Source of the DNA: Rhodanobacter sp. PCA2
Lineage (GTDB): Bacteria; Pseudomonadota; Gammaproteobacteria; Xanthomonadales; Rhodanobacteraceae
Direction: 5' to 3'
NCBI RefSeq assembly: GCF_013620825.1
Contig: NZ_NJIC01000019.1
Location: 1 to 64,000 of the forward strand
Length of the DNA stretch: 64,000 nucleotides
The notes below the pieces were generated by a model that saw only the letters and a program-made list of their open reading frames with translations, ran no database searches and had not been told where the DNA came from. Positions 14,668-23,906 of the stretch are shown here, in pieces; the first letter of the stretch is position 1; each line of letters begins with the position of its first letter. Position numbers and translations under genes: made by a program.

Positions 14668-16944
14668 TCAGCCGTTGTCGCGGATCGCCTGCGGCTGCAC
14701 CGCGAGGCTGCGCCTGGGGAACAGCCACAGCGCCGCCACGAAGATGGCCATCAGCAACGCGCCGACCGCGAACAAGGTGTCGCCGGGCACGCGCATCCAG
14801 ATCAGCAGGTGGATCAGCGGACGGTCCATGAACTCGGCCGAGCGGGCGAACCAGTAGCCGTGCTCCAGCACCGCCTTCAGCTGCAGGATGCCCAGCGGCA
14901 GCAGGGTGCAGGCGGCCATCAGCGACAGGCCGATGTTGAGGCTCCAGAACGAACCCTTCAGCCAGCCCTCGCGCCACTCCGCCTCCGGCTTGATGCCGCG
15001 CAGGCAGAACAGCATCAGGCCCAGGCCCAGCATGCCGTACACGCCCATCAGCGCGGTGTGGCCGTGGGTGGCGGTGAGGTTGAGGCCCTGCATGAAGTAC
15101 AGCGCGATCGGCGTGTTCACCAGGAAGCCGAACAGGCCGGCGCCCACCAGGTTCCAGAAGCTCACCGCCACGAAGAACAGGATCGGCCAGCGGTAGCGCG
15201 CCATCCACGGCGCGGCGTGCTGCTTCTTCCAGGTGTCCCAGGCTTCCAGACCGATCAGCGCCAGCGGCACCACTTCCAGCGCCGAGAAGCTGGCGCCCAG
15301 CGCGATCACCGCCGTGGTGGTGCCGCTGAAGTACAGGTGGTGCAGCGTGCCAAGCACGCCGCCGGCCATGAACACGATGGTGGCGAACAGCACGTTGGTG
15401 GTGGCGCTGCCCACGCGCAGCAGGCCCAGGCGCACGAACAGGTAGCTGATCAGCGCGGTGGCGAACACCTCGAAGAAGCCTTCCACCCACAGGTGCACCA
15501 CCCACCAGCGCCAGTACTCGACCATCGCGATGTGGGTGTGCTCGCCCCACATCAGGCCGGCGCCGTAGAGCAGGCCGATCGCCACGGTGGACAGGAACAG
15601 CAGGCCCACGATCGACGCGCCTTCCTTGCCGCGGCGCATCGCCGGCCACAGCGCGCGGCCGACCAGGAACAGCCACAGCATCAGTCCGATGAACAGGAAG
15701 ATCTGCCAGAAGCGGCCGAGGTCGGTGTATTCCCAGCCCTGGTGGCCGAACCAGAAGTTGTACTGCAGGCCCATCTTGTCCATCACCGCGAACCACTGGC
15801 CGGCGAACGAGCCGACCACGATGATCAGCAGGCAGACCCACAGGAAGTTCACCCCCAGCCGCTGGAACTTCGGCTCGTAGCCGGAGATCAGCGGTGCGAT
15901 GTACAGGCCGGAGGCCAGCCACGCGGTGGCGATCCACAGCACTGCAAGCTCGGTGTGCCAGGTGCGGGTGAGGCTGTAGGGCAGGTAGTTGGCCAGCGCG
16001 AAGCCGTAGGCCTGCTGGCCTTCCACCTGGTAATGCGCGGTGGTGGCGCCCAGCAGGATCTGCACCAGGAACAGGGCCAGCACGGTCCAGAAGTACTTGC
16101 CGGTCGCCTTCATCGACGGCGTCGCCTTCAGCTCGGTGAGCGGATCGCGCGCCGGCACCACCGGCAGCGGCTCGTTGTGCACCTGACGCGCGTGGTGCAG
16201 GGCGAGCAGGCCGATGCCGAGGATCAGGAACAGGATGCTGAACACCGACCACAGGAAGCTGGCGGGGGTGGGCGTGTTGCCGGCCACCGGGTCGTACGGC
16301 CAGTTCTGCGTGTAGCTGATGCTGCCGCCCGGACGATTCGCGGCGGCGGCCCAGGCGGTCCACCAGAAGAACGCGTTGACCGAGCGGCGATGCTCCATCT
16401 CGGCGACGGTGTTGTCGCGCATCGCGTAGGTTTCGCGCAGCTTCGCGGTGGCCGGGTCGTTGCTGAACAGGCTCATGTAGTGGGCTCCCACCACTGCCAT
16501 CGCCTGCGCGCGCAGCGGCGACACCGTGATGGTGCCGGTGGCCGGGTCCCAGGTGTTGGTGCGCAGTTCCTCGCGCACGCGCGCCTGCAGCGCGGCCTGC
16601 TGCGGCACGTCCAGCGCGGCGTAGGACGCGGCGCCCTGGTCGCGCGCCAGCAGCTCCAGCATCGCCTCGCTCTCGCGGTGCAGCCAGTCGGCGCTCCAGT
16701 CCGGCGCCAGCAGCGCGCCGTGGCCCCAGATCGAGCCCAGCTGCTGTCCGCCTATGCTCTGCCACACCTGCTTGCCCAGCTCGATGTCGTCGCCGGTGAA
16801 CAGGGTCTCCTGGCTGCTGGTGACCACCGCCTTGGGCAGCGGCGGCGCCTGCTGGTGGACCAGCTTGCCCACCCAGAGCAGTACGGCGAAGGAGGCGACC
16901 AGCAGTGCCGCCAGCCCCAGCCACAATTTACGGGTACTACTCAT
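14668..16944 (-). CDS. norZ: quinol-dependent nitric oxide reductase (qNOR)
   Basis: qNOR reduces two NO to N2O at the inner membrane using quinol. The single 758-residue chain fuses a NorC-like N-terminal part (one helix near 8-30, then a periplasmic domain without a CxxCH haem c site) to a NorB-like core of about 12 helices. Histidine ligands lie in RTWHTELAVLW, WGEHTHIAMVEYW, GTLHHLYFSGT and THGHTALMGVYG. The ATG at 16944 has GGGAG 8 bases upstream. A palindromic FNR/Dnr box is centred 63 bases upstream, so NO and low oxygen probably induce it. Azurin lies upstream in the same direction, behind its own terminator. Confidence 0.95.
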   Translation of the reverse strand: MSSTRKLWLGLAALLVASFAVLLWVGKLVHQQAPPLPKAVVTSSQETLFTGDDIELGKQVWQSIGGQQLGSIWGHGALLAPDWSADWLHRESEAMLELLARDQGAASYAALDVPQQAALQARVREELRTNTWDPATGTITVSPLRAQAMAVVGAHYMSLFSNDPATAKLRETYAMRDNTVAEMEHRRSVNAFFWWTAWAAAANRPGGSISYTQNWPYDPVAGNTPTPASFLWSVFSILFLILGIGLLALHHARQVHNEPLPVVPARDPLTELKATPSMKATGKYFWTVLALFLVQILLGATTAHYQVEGQQAYGFALANYLPYSLTRTWHTELAVLWIATAWLASGLYIAPLISGYEPKFQRLGVNFLWVCLLIIVVGSFAGQWFAVMDKMGLQYNFWFGHQGWEYTDLGRFWQIFLFIGLMLWLFLVGRALWPAMRRGKEGASIVGLLFLSTVAIGLLYGAGLMWGEHTHIAMVEYWRWWVVHLWVEGFFEVFATALISYLFVRLGLLRVGSATTNVLFATIVFMAGGVLGTLHHLYFSGTTTAVIALGASFSALEVVPLALIGLEAWDTWKKQHAAPWMARYRWPILFFVAVSFWNLVGAGLFGFLVNTPIALYFMQGLNLTATHGHTALMGVYGMLGLGLMLFCLRGIKPEAEWREGWLKGSFWSLNIGLSLMAACTLLPLGILQLKAVLEHGYWFARSAEFMDRPLIHLLIWMRVPGDTLFAVGALLMAIFVAALWLFPRRSLAVQPQAIRDNG

Positions 16945-17000
16945 CGCGCATCTCCCTATCAGAGGTGCACGCATGCTGGCGGCGGCACCGGGGCGCGCCC

Positions 17001-17014
17001 CTGATCTATATCAG
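17001..17014. promoter_or_regulatory. FNR/Dnr-type box upstream of norZ
   Basis: CTGATCTATATCAG is nearly a perfect palindrome and matches six of eight core positions of TTGA-N6-TCAA, with all inner bases (TGAT...ATCA) intact. It is centred 63 bases from the norZ start. Dnr-type NO sensors control nor genes in related denitrifiers. Confidence 0.7.
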
Positions 17015-17112
17015 CCCGCGGCACGGTGGCGCGGTGCGAATTGTCGCAGGCGCCTTGTGGCGCACGGGCCATGCATGGGGCGAGGCGAATCGCGGCGCGA
17101 CGACGGCCCGGA

Positions 17113-17146
17113 CAAAAAACGCACCCGGCCGTTGCAGCCGGGTGCG
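17113..17146 (-). terminator. Rho-independent terminator of azurin
   Basis: A 10-bp stem (CGCACCCGGC / GCCGGGTGCG) with a 7-base loop is followed on the minus strand by six T residues. It begins 17 bases past the azurin stop and is the clearest intrinsic terminator in the window. Confidence 0.9.
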
Positions 17147-17162
17147 TCGCCTTGCGGAAAAC

Positions 17163-17609
17163 TCAGTTCGCCAGGCTCAGCGTGCCCTTCATCAGCGCGG
17201 CATGGCCTGGGAAGGTGCAGAAGAACGCGTACTGCTCGCCGGCCTTGAGCTTGGCCACGTTGACGGTCGCGGTGTCGGATTCGCCGCCGCCGATCAGCTT
17301 GGTGTGCGCGAGGATGCGCGCGTCGCCGGGCTTCTCGTAGCTGCTGCCGGCGCCGGCCTTCATGCCGTCGGCGATCACGCCGGCCTCGTCGGTGGCGTGC
17401 GACAGCACCCAGTTGTGGCCCATCGAGGCCACCGGCAGCTTGCCGGTGTGCTTCAGCGTGACCTTGAAGCTCTTGCAGGCCTTGGGCACGGTGATGGTCT
17501 TGGTGTTGAACTGCATCGCGTCGTTGGCCTCGACGGTGGTGCTGCACTCGGCGGCCATCAGCGGGCTGCAGGCGAAGCCGAGCAGGGCGAGGACAATCAG
17601 TTTGCGCAT
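17163..17609 (-). CDS. azu: azurin (blue copper electron carrier)
   Basis: Azurin is a periplasmic cupredoxin that shuttles electrons in respiration and denitrification. The 148-residue precursor has a signal peptide cut near residue 19. In mature numbering the copper ligands fall exactly on His46 (MGHNW), Cys112, His117 and Met121 (CTFPGHAALM). The disulfide cysteines of the family are also present. The ATG at 17609 follows AAGGAG with an 8-base spacer. A partial FNR/Dnr box is centred 68 bases upstream. It has its own terminator, so it is a single-gene unit next to norZ. Confidence 0.96.
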   Translation of the reverse strand: MRKLIVLALLGFACSPLMAAECSTTVEANDAMQFNTKTITVPKACKSFKVTLKHTGKLPVASMGHNWVLSHATDEAGVIADGMKAGAGSSYEKPGDARILAHTKLIGGGESDTATVNVAKLKAGEQYAFFCTFPGHAALMKGTLSLAN

Positions 17610-17670
17610 GGGGATCGCTCCTTGGGAGAAATGGGCGGGGCGATTCTGGTGACGGCGCGGAAGGAGGGCA

Positions 17671-17684
17671 CTGATCTGCGTCAT
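17671..17684. promoter_or_regulatory. partial FNR/Dnr-type box upstream of azurin
   Basis: CTGATCTGCGTCAT keeps six of eight core bases of TTGA-N6-TCAA and is centred 68 bases from the azurin start, the same distance as the stronger boxes. It also lies 149 bases before the divergent TonB receptor gene. Confidence 0.5.
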
Positions 17685-17832
17685 GCCGGCGCGGCGTTTC
17701 CTTCCTTACGGATCGGTATGCGGGCGGCAACTTCCATGTCATTCCGCATGCCTAGGTTTGATGGGACCACTCGCAACGTCCATCCGCGGATGGACGGGCG
17801 GCGCGCTTTCTCTTCGAGCCAGGATCCAGTCG

Positions 17833-20481
17833 ATGCACACCACGAAGCTGCACAGGGCCATCCTCAACGCCACCGCACTGGTGAGCCTCGGTGCGTTCGG
17901 CCTGCCTGCCCACGCCCACGCCTTCGTGCTGGATGCATCCGACAAGCCGGCTGCGGCGGGCGACGCGACACCGGACGCGGCCGACGACACGGCGGCGAAG
18001 ACCGGCAAGGCCGTCAGGAACCTGCAAGGCGTGCACGTGGTGGCGCCGCGCACTTCCGACGAGGTGGCGCGCGCGACGCAGCAGGATGCCCCGAACCTGA
18101 TCAACATCCGCACGGAAGACCAGATCCGCGCCTTGCCGGACAGCAACACCGCCGAAGCCGTGCGCCGCATTCCCGGCGTCTCGATGGAGACGGACGAGGG
18201 CGAGGGGCGCTACGTCAACATCCGCGGCTTCGATGCAGACCTGAACAGCACGACGTATGCGGGCGTGCGCCTGCTGCCCACCAACAACGCCTCGCCGTTC
18301 GGCGGCTACCGCGGCGTGGCGCTGGACTCCATTCCGGTCGGCTTCATCGGCGCGGTCAAGGTCACCAAGTCGAACCTGCCCAGCCAGGATGCCGAGGCAC
18401 TGGGCGGCACCATCGAGGTGCTGCCGAAGACCGCGCCCACCGAGCAGGGCAGCTTCCTCGAAGGCAACGCCGGCGTGGGCTACGAGCCGCTGCGCGGCAC
18501 GCCGGTGACCAATTTCTCGCTGACCGGCGGCGGCCGCTACGGACCGTTCTCGATCCTGCTGACCGCGTCCAGCCACATCGATTCGCGCGGCATCGACGAC
18601 GTCGAGCCCGCCTACTTCAACGATGCGGCGCATCCGTACCAGGCCGTGAACGTCATCGAGCAGCGCGACTACGAGCTGCACCGCCGCCGGCACGGCTACG
18701 CCATCGACCTCGGCTACCAGCCCGACGACGACGACCAGTGGTACTTCCGCGCCTTCGACGCCGGCTACACCGAGCGCTACAAGCGCCAGTACATGGACAT
18801 CACCCTGGACGGCAATACTGTGGCGCAGCCCGACGGCAGCTACCAGGACACGCTGACGGTGCCGGGCGCGATCACCAAGTCGCTGCGCGACGAGCAGGAA
18901 ACCTCGCGCGAGCGGCTCTACATGCTGGGCGGCCAGAACCTGCTGGGCGGCACCACGCTCGACTACCACGTGGCCTATGTCGAAGGCACGTACAAGAAGC
19001 CCTTCGACTACAACTCGACCTTCACCTACAACCCGCTGGCCACGCCCACGCCGACGATCAGCTATGCGCCGAACGGGCCGGGGCACGTTCCGCTCTACAC
19101 GATCTCCGGCGCGCCGGATTACCTGAACCCGGCCAACTACGTGCTGAGCAGCCTCGGCAACGGCACGGCCTACAACTTCGACCGCGAGATGTCGTACGCC
19201 GTCAATTCGAAGACGCCGGTGGAATGGGGCAGCCTCACCGACCAGGAGCTGCACTTCGGGTTGAGCGTGCAGCAGCGGCACAAGCGGACCACGGCGCAGC
19301 CGTACTCGATCGATGCGACCGCGCTTTCGCTCGCCGCGGTTTCCAGCGGCGCCTACGAGACCTATTACGACGGCCACTACCAGAACGGCATGGACATCAT
19401 GCCGGGCGCCCTGCAGCGCATCTTCGGCATGGGTTCGATCGCTCCCGGCGACGTGACCAGCAGCCAGCAGCAGTACCTGGATGCGCACGAGGACATCTAC
19501 GCCGCCTACGGCCAGTACACCGGCACCTGCGGCAAGCTGGGGATACTTGCAGGCGTCCGCTTCGAGGATACGCGCAACCGCGGCCAGGCCTTCTCGTCCG
19601 GCGCGGATGCCGCGGGCAATCCGTTCTCGTACCCGGTCAACAGCCGTCACAGCTACAACAACTTCTTCCCCAGCCTGCAGCTCCGCTACGAGCTGGAGCC
19701 CGACCTGATCCTGCGCGCCGCCTATTCCTCGACGATCGCGCGCCCGGGCTTCAACCAGGCCAATCCCTCGCTGGCGATCGACGTGGGCTCGGGACTCGCC
19801 ACCACCGGCAACCCGAACCTGAAGCCCGCCACGGCCCACAGCTTCGACTTCAGCATCGAGAAGTACCTGCCGCAGGGAGGCATCCTGTCCGCAGGCATCT
19901 TCGACAAGCAGATCTCCAACTACATCGTCCCCACCGAGACGACGCAGACGCTGCCGAACACCAACCTGTATCCGGGCGGCGCGATCCCGTTCCACGTCTT
20001 CACCTTCCAGAACGTCGGTTCCGCCTACGCGCGCGGCCTGGAGCTGAACTGGGAGCAGACCTTCCAGGGCCTGCCGGGCTGGCTCGACGGGCTGGGCGCC
20101 GGCGCGAACTACACCTGGGTCGATTCGCGCGTCGAGATCCGGCCCGGCGCGTATTCGCTGCTGCCGTCGACCTCGCGCAACACCTGGAACGCGATGCTGT
20201 TCTACAAGCGCGCGGGGCTCTCGCTGAACCTGGCGGCGTACTCGGTGTCCGCCGACCTGTTCGGCATCGGCAGCGACCGCAGCAGCGACATCTACAACGC
20301 GAAGCGCACGTCGATGGATTTCAGCGCGAGCTACCAGTTTCCGGAAAACTGGTCCGTCTACTTCCAGGCCAAGAACCTGCTGAACACGCCGCATGCGTTC
20401 TACCAGGGCACCTCGGACCGGCCGATCCAGCGCGAGTTCTACGGACGCACCTATCTTGCGGGCGTGCGTTTCGCGTTCTGA
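17833..20481 (+). CDS. TonB-dependent outer-membrane receptor (ligand unknown)
   Basis: The 882-residue protein has a signal peptide (through AHAHA near residue 30), a plug domain (about 70-200) with IRALPDSNTAEAVRRIPGV and VNIRGFDADLN, and a 22-strand-type barrel ending in the outer-membrane signature GVRFAF. It would import a ligand with TonB energy. The plug style is that of the large xanthomonad/caulobacter receptor group often tied to carbohydrates or peptides; the ligand cannot be read from the sequence. ATG 17833 was chosen because the upstream frame has no signal peptide. A response regulator and kinase follow in the same direction. Confidence 0.88.
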   Translation: MHTTKLHRAILNATALVSLGAFGLPAHAHAFVLDASDKPAAAGDATPDAADDTAAKTGKAVRNLQGVHVVAPRTSDEVARATQQDAPNLINIRTEDQIRALPDSNTAEAVRRIPGVSMETDEGEGRYVNIRGFDADLNSTTYAGVRLLPTNNASPFGGYRGVALDSIPVGFIGAVKVTKSNLPSQDAEALGGTIEVLPKTAPTEQGSFLEGNAGVGYEPLRGTPVTNFSLTGGGRYGPFSILLTASSHIDSRGIDDVEPAYFNDAAHPYQAVNVIEQRDYELHRRRHGYAIDLGYQPDDDDQWYFRAFDAGYTERYKRQYMDITLDGNTVAQPDGSYQDTLTVPGAITKSLRDEQETSRERLYMLGGQNLLGGTTLDYHVAYVEGTYKKPFDYNSTFTYNPLATPTPTISYAPNGPGHVPLYTISGAPDYLNPANYVLSSLGNGTAYNFDREMSYAVNSKTPVEWGSLTDQELHFGLSVQQRHKRTTAQPYSIDATALSLAAVSSGAYETYYDGHYQNGMDIMPGALQRIFGMGSIAPGDVTSSQQQYLDAHEDIYAAYGQYTGTCGKLGILAGVRFEDTRNRGQAFSSGADAAGNPFSYPVNSRHSYNNFFPSLQLRYELEPDLILRAAYSSTIARPGFNQANPSLAIDVGSGLATTGNPNLKPATAHSFDFSIEKYLPQGGILSAGIFDKQISNYIVPTETTQTLPNTNLYPGGAIPFHVFTFQNVGSAYARGLELNWEQTFQGLPGWLDGLGAGANYTWVDSRVEIRPGAYSLLPSTSRNTWNAMLFYKRAGLSLNLAAYSVSADLFGIGSDRSSDIYNAKRTSMDFSASYQFPENWSVYFQAKNLLNTPHAFYQGTSDRPIQREFYGRTYLAGVRFAF

Positions 20482-20575
20482 CCGTTGCGCGCCCGCAAGT
20501 TGTTGCCGTCATCGGATTGACACGTGTTTCTGGGGTAGTGCCGCCGGACAGGACTGGACGCCGAGGCTTCCGCCA

Positions 20576-21268
20576 TTGGACATCTTGCTGATCGAGGACG
20601 ATGCCGAAACCCGCGATTACGTGGCGCGTGGCCTGCGCGATCTCGGCCATGCCGTCGACGAGGCCCGCGACGGCCCGGCCGGCCTGCGCCGCGCGCGCGA
20701 CGGGCGCTACCAGGTGCTGGTGGTCGACCGCATGCTGCCCGGGCTGGACGGCGTGGCCTTGCTGCGCGCCTTGCGCGAAGCCGGGACCCGCACGCCGGTG
20801 CTGATGCTGACCGCGCTGGGCGAAGTGGATGCGCGCGTCGAAGGCATCGAGGCCGGCGCCGACGACTACCTCGCCAAGCCGTTCGCGTTCGCCGAGCTGG
20901 CCGCGCGCATCGGCGCGCTGGCGCGCCGGCCGCCGCTGGCCAGTGCCGCCGTGGTCGAACTGCGCGTGGCTGGACTGGAAATGGACCTGCTCAAGCGCGA
21001 GGTGCGCCGCGACGGCCGGCTGATCGAACTGCAGCCGCGCGAATTCCACCTGCTGGAATACCTGATGCGCCACGCCGGCGAACTGGTGACCCGCACGATG
21101 CTGCTGGAGCAGGTGTGGGAATACCACTTCGACCCGCAGACCAGCGTGGTCGAAACCCATATCAGCCGCCTGCGCGGCAAGATCGACCGCGGCTTCGCCA
21201 GCGGCGAATTGCTCAGCACGCTGCGCGGCGTGGGCTACGTGCTGCGCGGCACGTCGGAACGCGCATGA
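20576..21268 (+). CDS. OmpR/PhoB-family response regulator
   Basis: A 230-residue regulator: receiver domain (1-115) with Asp8-Asp9, phosphoacceptor Asp51 (VVDRMLPGLDG) and Lys in YLAKPF, then a winged-helix DNA-binding domain with QPREFHLLEYLM and SVVETHISRLRGKID. The start is taken as TTG 20576 (MDILLIEDD) because no ATG or GTG lies near the conserved N-terminus and GAGG sits about 10 bases upstream; confidence in the start is modest. The stop overlaps the kinase start by 4 bases. It follows the TonB receptor and resembles metal-responsive CusR/CopR-type regulators, without proof. Confidence 0.88.
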   Translation: MDILLIEDDAETRDYVARGLRDLGHAVDEARDGPAGLRRARDGRYQVLVVDRMLPGLDGVALLRALREAGTRTPVLMLTALGEVDARVEGIEAGADDYLAKPFAFAELAARIGALARRPPLASAAVVELRVAGLEMDLLKREVRRDGRLIELQPREFHLLEYLMRHAGELVTRTMLLEQVWEYHFDPQTSVVETHISRLRGKIDRGFASGELLSTLRGVGYVLRGTSERA

Positions 21269-22644
21269 CCGGTGGCGCCGGCGGCGACAGGGACGGGGCC
21301 AGCCTGCTGCGAAGTTCGGCGTTCCAGCTCGCCGCGATGCAGGCGGGCCTGTTCGCGCTGATCGCGTTGCTGCTGTTCGCGATCACCTGGTGGTCGGTGC
21401 GCGGCTACGTCGAGGCGCAGGTGCGGCGCGCCATCAGCGACGAATTCAGCGAAGTCGTGGCGGCGCCGGCCGGCAACCGCGCGACCGCGATCGCCGGCAT
21501 GGTCGCGCAGGCGCCGCAGGGGCCGCTGTACTACGGATTGTTCGACCGCGGCGGGCACCGCATCGCGGGCGATCTGTCGCACATGCCGGCAGGGCCCGGC
21601 TGGAGCACGCTGACTCAGGCCGTCCCGCCCCGCGACCGCTCGCGCGTGCTGGTGCATGCCGAGTGGCTGGACGACGGCCGGCTGCTCGCGATAGGGCGCG
21701 ACCGACGGAGCGCCGACAAGCTGGACGCACTGCTGCAGGAGGCTTTCCTGTGGGCCGGCGCGGCCTCGGTGTTCCTGGCGCTGCTGGGCGGCGTGTTCAC
21801 CGCGCGCAGCTACCTGCGGCGGGTCGAGGCGGTCGCCACGGCCGCCGCGCGCATCGCCGCGGGCGATCTGGGCGTGCGCGTATCCGGGAGCGGCCGGGGC
21901 GACGAGTTCGACCGTCTGGCGCAGGCACTGAACGGCATGCTGGAGCGCATCCAGGTGCTGGTGGAGGGCGTGCGCCAGGTATCCAGCGACATCGCGCACG
22001 ACTTGCGCACGCCGCTGGCCCACTTGCGCCAGCGGCTGGAATCGGCGACCCGCACGGCGACGGACGTCCCCACCTTTCGCGCCGCGGCCGAGCGTGCGCT
22101 GGCCGACGTCGACGGCGTGCTGGCGACGTTCGCCGCCTTGCTGCGGATCGCCCAGGTCGAGAGCCGCCAGCGTCGCGCCGGCTTTTCCGCGGTCGACCTG
22201 TCGGCGCTGCTGGACAGTCTGGTCGGCGACTATGCGCCGCTGATGGAAGACCAGGGCCGGGTGCTGCATGCGAATCTCGATCGCAACATCCACATGCTCG
22301 GTGACCGCGCGCTGCTCACGCAGATGTTCGTGAACCTGATCGAGAACGCGCTGCGCCACACGCCGCCGGGCACGCCGGTCACGCTGCTGCTGGAACGGCA
22401 GGCAGGCGGTTGCCGCGTCACGCTCGCCGACGCCGGCCCCGGCATTCCCGCGGAGGCGCGCGGCCGCGTGGTCGGCCGTTTCGTGCGGCTGGACGCCGCG
22501 CGCAGCACGCCGGGAAGCGGGCTGGGCCTGGCATTGGTTGCCGCCGTGGTCGACCTGCACGGGGCGACGCTGGCGTTCGGCGACGCCCGGCCCGGCCTGC
22601 AGGTGCAGCTGGAATTTCCCACATCGGGTGCAAGCCGGCCCTGA
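21265..22644 (+). CDS. sensor histidine kinase
   Basis: A 459-residue inner-membrane kinase: TM1 about 24-46, a periplasmic sensor loop of about 110 residues, TM2 about 155-177, a HAMP linker, the dimerisation box SSDIAHDLRTPL with the phosphorylated histidine, the N box NLIENALRHTPPG, G1 DAGPGIP and G2 GSGLGLAL. It pairs with the regulator just upstream (ATGA overlap). A secreted beta-propeller gene starts 49 bases downstream, which suggests that the signal involves that exported protein or its ligand. Confidence 0.9.
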   Translation: MTGGAGGDRDGASLLRSSAFQLAAMQAGLFALIALLLFAITWWSVRGYVEAQVRRAISDEFSEVVAAPAGNRATAIAGMVAQAPQGPLYYGLFDRGGHRIAGDLSHMPAGPGWSTLTQAVPPRDRSRVLVHAEWLDDGRLLAIGRDRRSADKLDALLQEAFLWAGAASVFLALLGGVFTARSYLRRVEAVATAAARIAAGDLGVRVSGSGRGDEFDRLAQALNGMLERIQVLVEGVRQVSSDIAHDLRTPLAHLRQRLESATRTATDVPTFRAAAERALADVDGVLATFAALLRIAQVESRQRRAGFSAVDLSALLDSLVGDYAPLMEDQGRVLHANLDRNIHMLGDRALLTQMFVNLIENALRHTPPGTPVTLLLERQAGGCRVTLADAGPGIPAEARGRVVGRFVRLDAARSTPGSGLGLALVAAVVDLHGATLAFGDARPGLQVQLEFPTSGASRP

Positions 22645-22693
22645 GGCCGCCGCTGCAGCGCCCGTTCACCCACTCTTGCCCGAGGACGATGCA

Positions 22694-23692
22694 ATGAAGA
22701 AAGCCTGCTGGATGTTGTTCGCTGCCGCCGTGGTCCTGCCGCCCCTGGCCACCGCCGGCACGGCCCGACCCGCCTACGCCGTCACGCAGCACTACGCGCT
22801 CGGCGGTGCCGGCAAATGGGATTACCTGAGCTTCGATCCGGCAGCGCACCGGCTGTTCATCGCGCGCGACGACAGCGTGATGGTGGTGGATGCCGGCGAC
22901 GGCAAGCTGGTCGCCGAGATCGGCGGCATGCGGCACGCCCACGGCGTCGCCTTCATCCCCCGGCTGCATCGGGCCTATGTCAGCAACGGCGACGGCAACG
23001 ACATCAGCGTGGTGGACCTGGCCACGCTGAAGGTGGTCGGCAGCATCCCCGTCAGCGGCAGGGACCCGGACGCGATCATCTACGACGCCGCCAGCGGCGA
23101 CGTGCTCGCGATGGACGGCGACAGCAACGAGGTCAGCGTGATCGATCCGAAGTCGGCCAGGGAGATCGCCACCATCGCGCTGGCCAGCAATCCCGAGTTT
23201 CCGGTGATCGACGGCAGCGGCAGGCTCTACGTCAACCTCGAAGGCTCCAGCCAGCTCGCGCAGATCGACCTGCACGACCGCAAGGTCGTCCATGTCTGGC
23301 CGCTGGGCCCGTGCAAGGGCCCGACCGGCCTGGCGATGGACGAGGCGGCCCACCGCCTGTTCTCGGTCTGCGCGAACGGCTGGATGATCGTGACGAATGC
23401 CGACGACGGAAAGCAGGTCGCCAGGCTGCCGATCGGCCGCTCTCCGGATGCCGTGGTCTACGACGCCGCGTGGCACAACGTGATTGCCTCCAGCGGCGAG
23501 GGTTCGCTCGGCGTGATCCACCAGATCGATGCCGACCACTATGCGCCGGCGGTGAAAGTGCCCACGATGCCCAGCGCGCGCACGCTGGCGCTGGACCCGG
23601 CCAGCCACGAGGTGTTCACGGTCGGTGCCGCCACCTACGGCCGCGGCAAGACCGTCGCCGGCTTCAGCCTGCTGGTAGCCAAGCCGCACTGA
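22694..23692 (+). CDS. exported YVTN-type beta-propeller protein (YncE-like)
   Basis: A 332-residue protein with a signal peptide (about 1-22, ending PPLATAG) and seven-bladed propeller repeats such as ISVVDLATLKVVGSIPVSG and VSVIDPKSAREIATI. No catalytic motif is visible. E. coli YncE is a periplasmic propeller encoded beside the TonB receptor YncD, so a ligand-binding role linked to the neighbouring receptor is a reasonable guess. GAGGA precedes the ATG. It lies 49 bases after the kinase and is probably co-transcribed. It is the first of three propeller genes in 9 kb. Confidence 0.82.
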   Translation: MKKACWMLFAAAVVLPPLATAGTARPAYAVTQHYALGGAGKWDYLSFDPAAHRLFIARDDSVMVVDAGDGKLVAEIGGMRHAHGVAFIPRLHRAYVSNGDGNDISVVDLATLKVVGSIPVSGRDPDAIIYDAASGDVLAMDGDSNEVSVIDPKSAREIATIALASNPEFPVIDGSGRLYVNLEGSSQLAQIDLHDRKVVHVWPLGPCKGPTGLAMDEAAHRLFSVCANGWMIVTNADDGKQVARLPIGRSPDAVVYDAAWHNVIASSGEGSLGVIHQIDADHYAPAVKVPTMPSARTLALDPASHEVFTVGAATYGRGKTVAGFSLLVAKPH

Positions 23693-23704
23693 GGCAGCGC
23701 TGTT

Positions 23705-23742
23705 CGCCCGGCAGGCGTGCACGGCATGCCGCTTGCCGGGCG
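23705..23742. terminator. stem-loop after the first propeller gene
   Basis: CGCCCGGCA pairs with TGCCGGGCG, enclosing a further imperfect stem (GCGTGC / GCATGC). It begins 13 bases after the propeller stop. No U-tract follows; it probably marks the transcript end before the convergent MFS gene. The rest of 23693-23906 holds nothing recognisable. Confidence 0.45.
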
Positions 23743-23906
23743 ATCGGGTGGGATGTCGCGGGAGCAGCCGGTGCGTCGCGTCGCTTGCGCTGGACGAAGG
23801 CGCGCGTGGGCGTGGTGCTTGGTGGCTGCCGCTGGTGATGGCTTCCGGAGCGCGTGCGGATACCCGGACCAGGGAAGGCGCAGGTCAGGTCGACATTCCA
23901 AAAACC

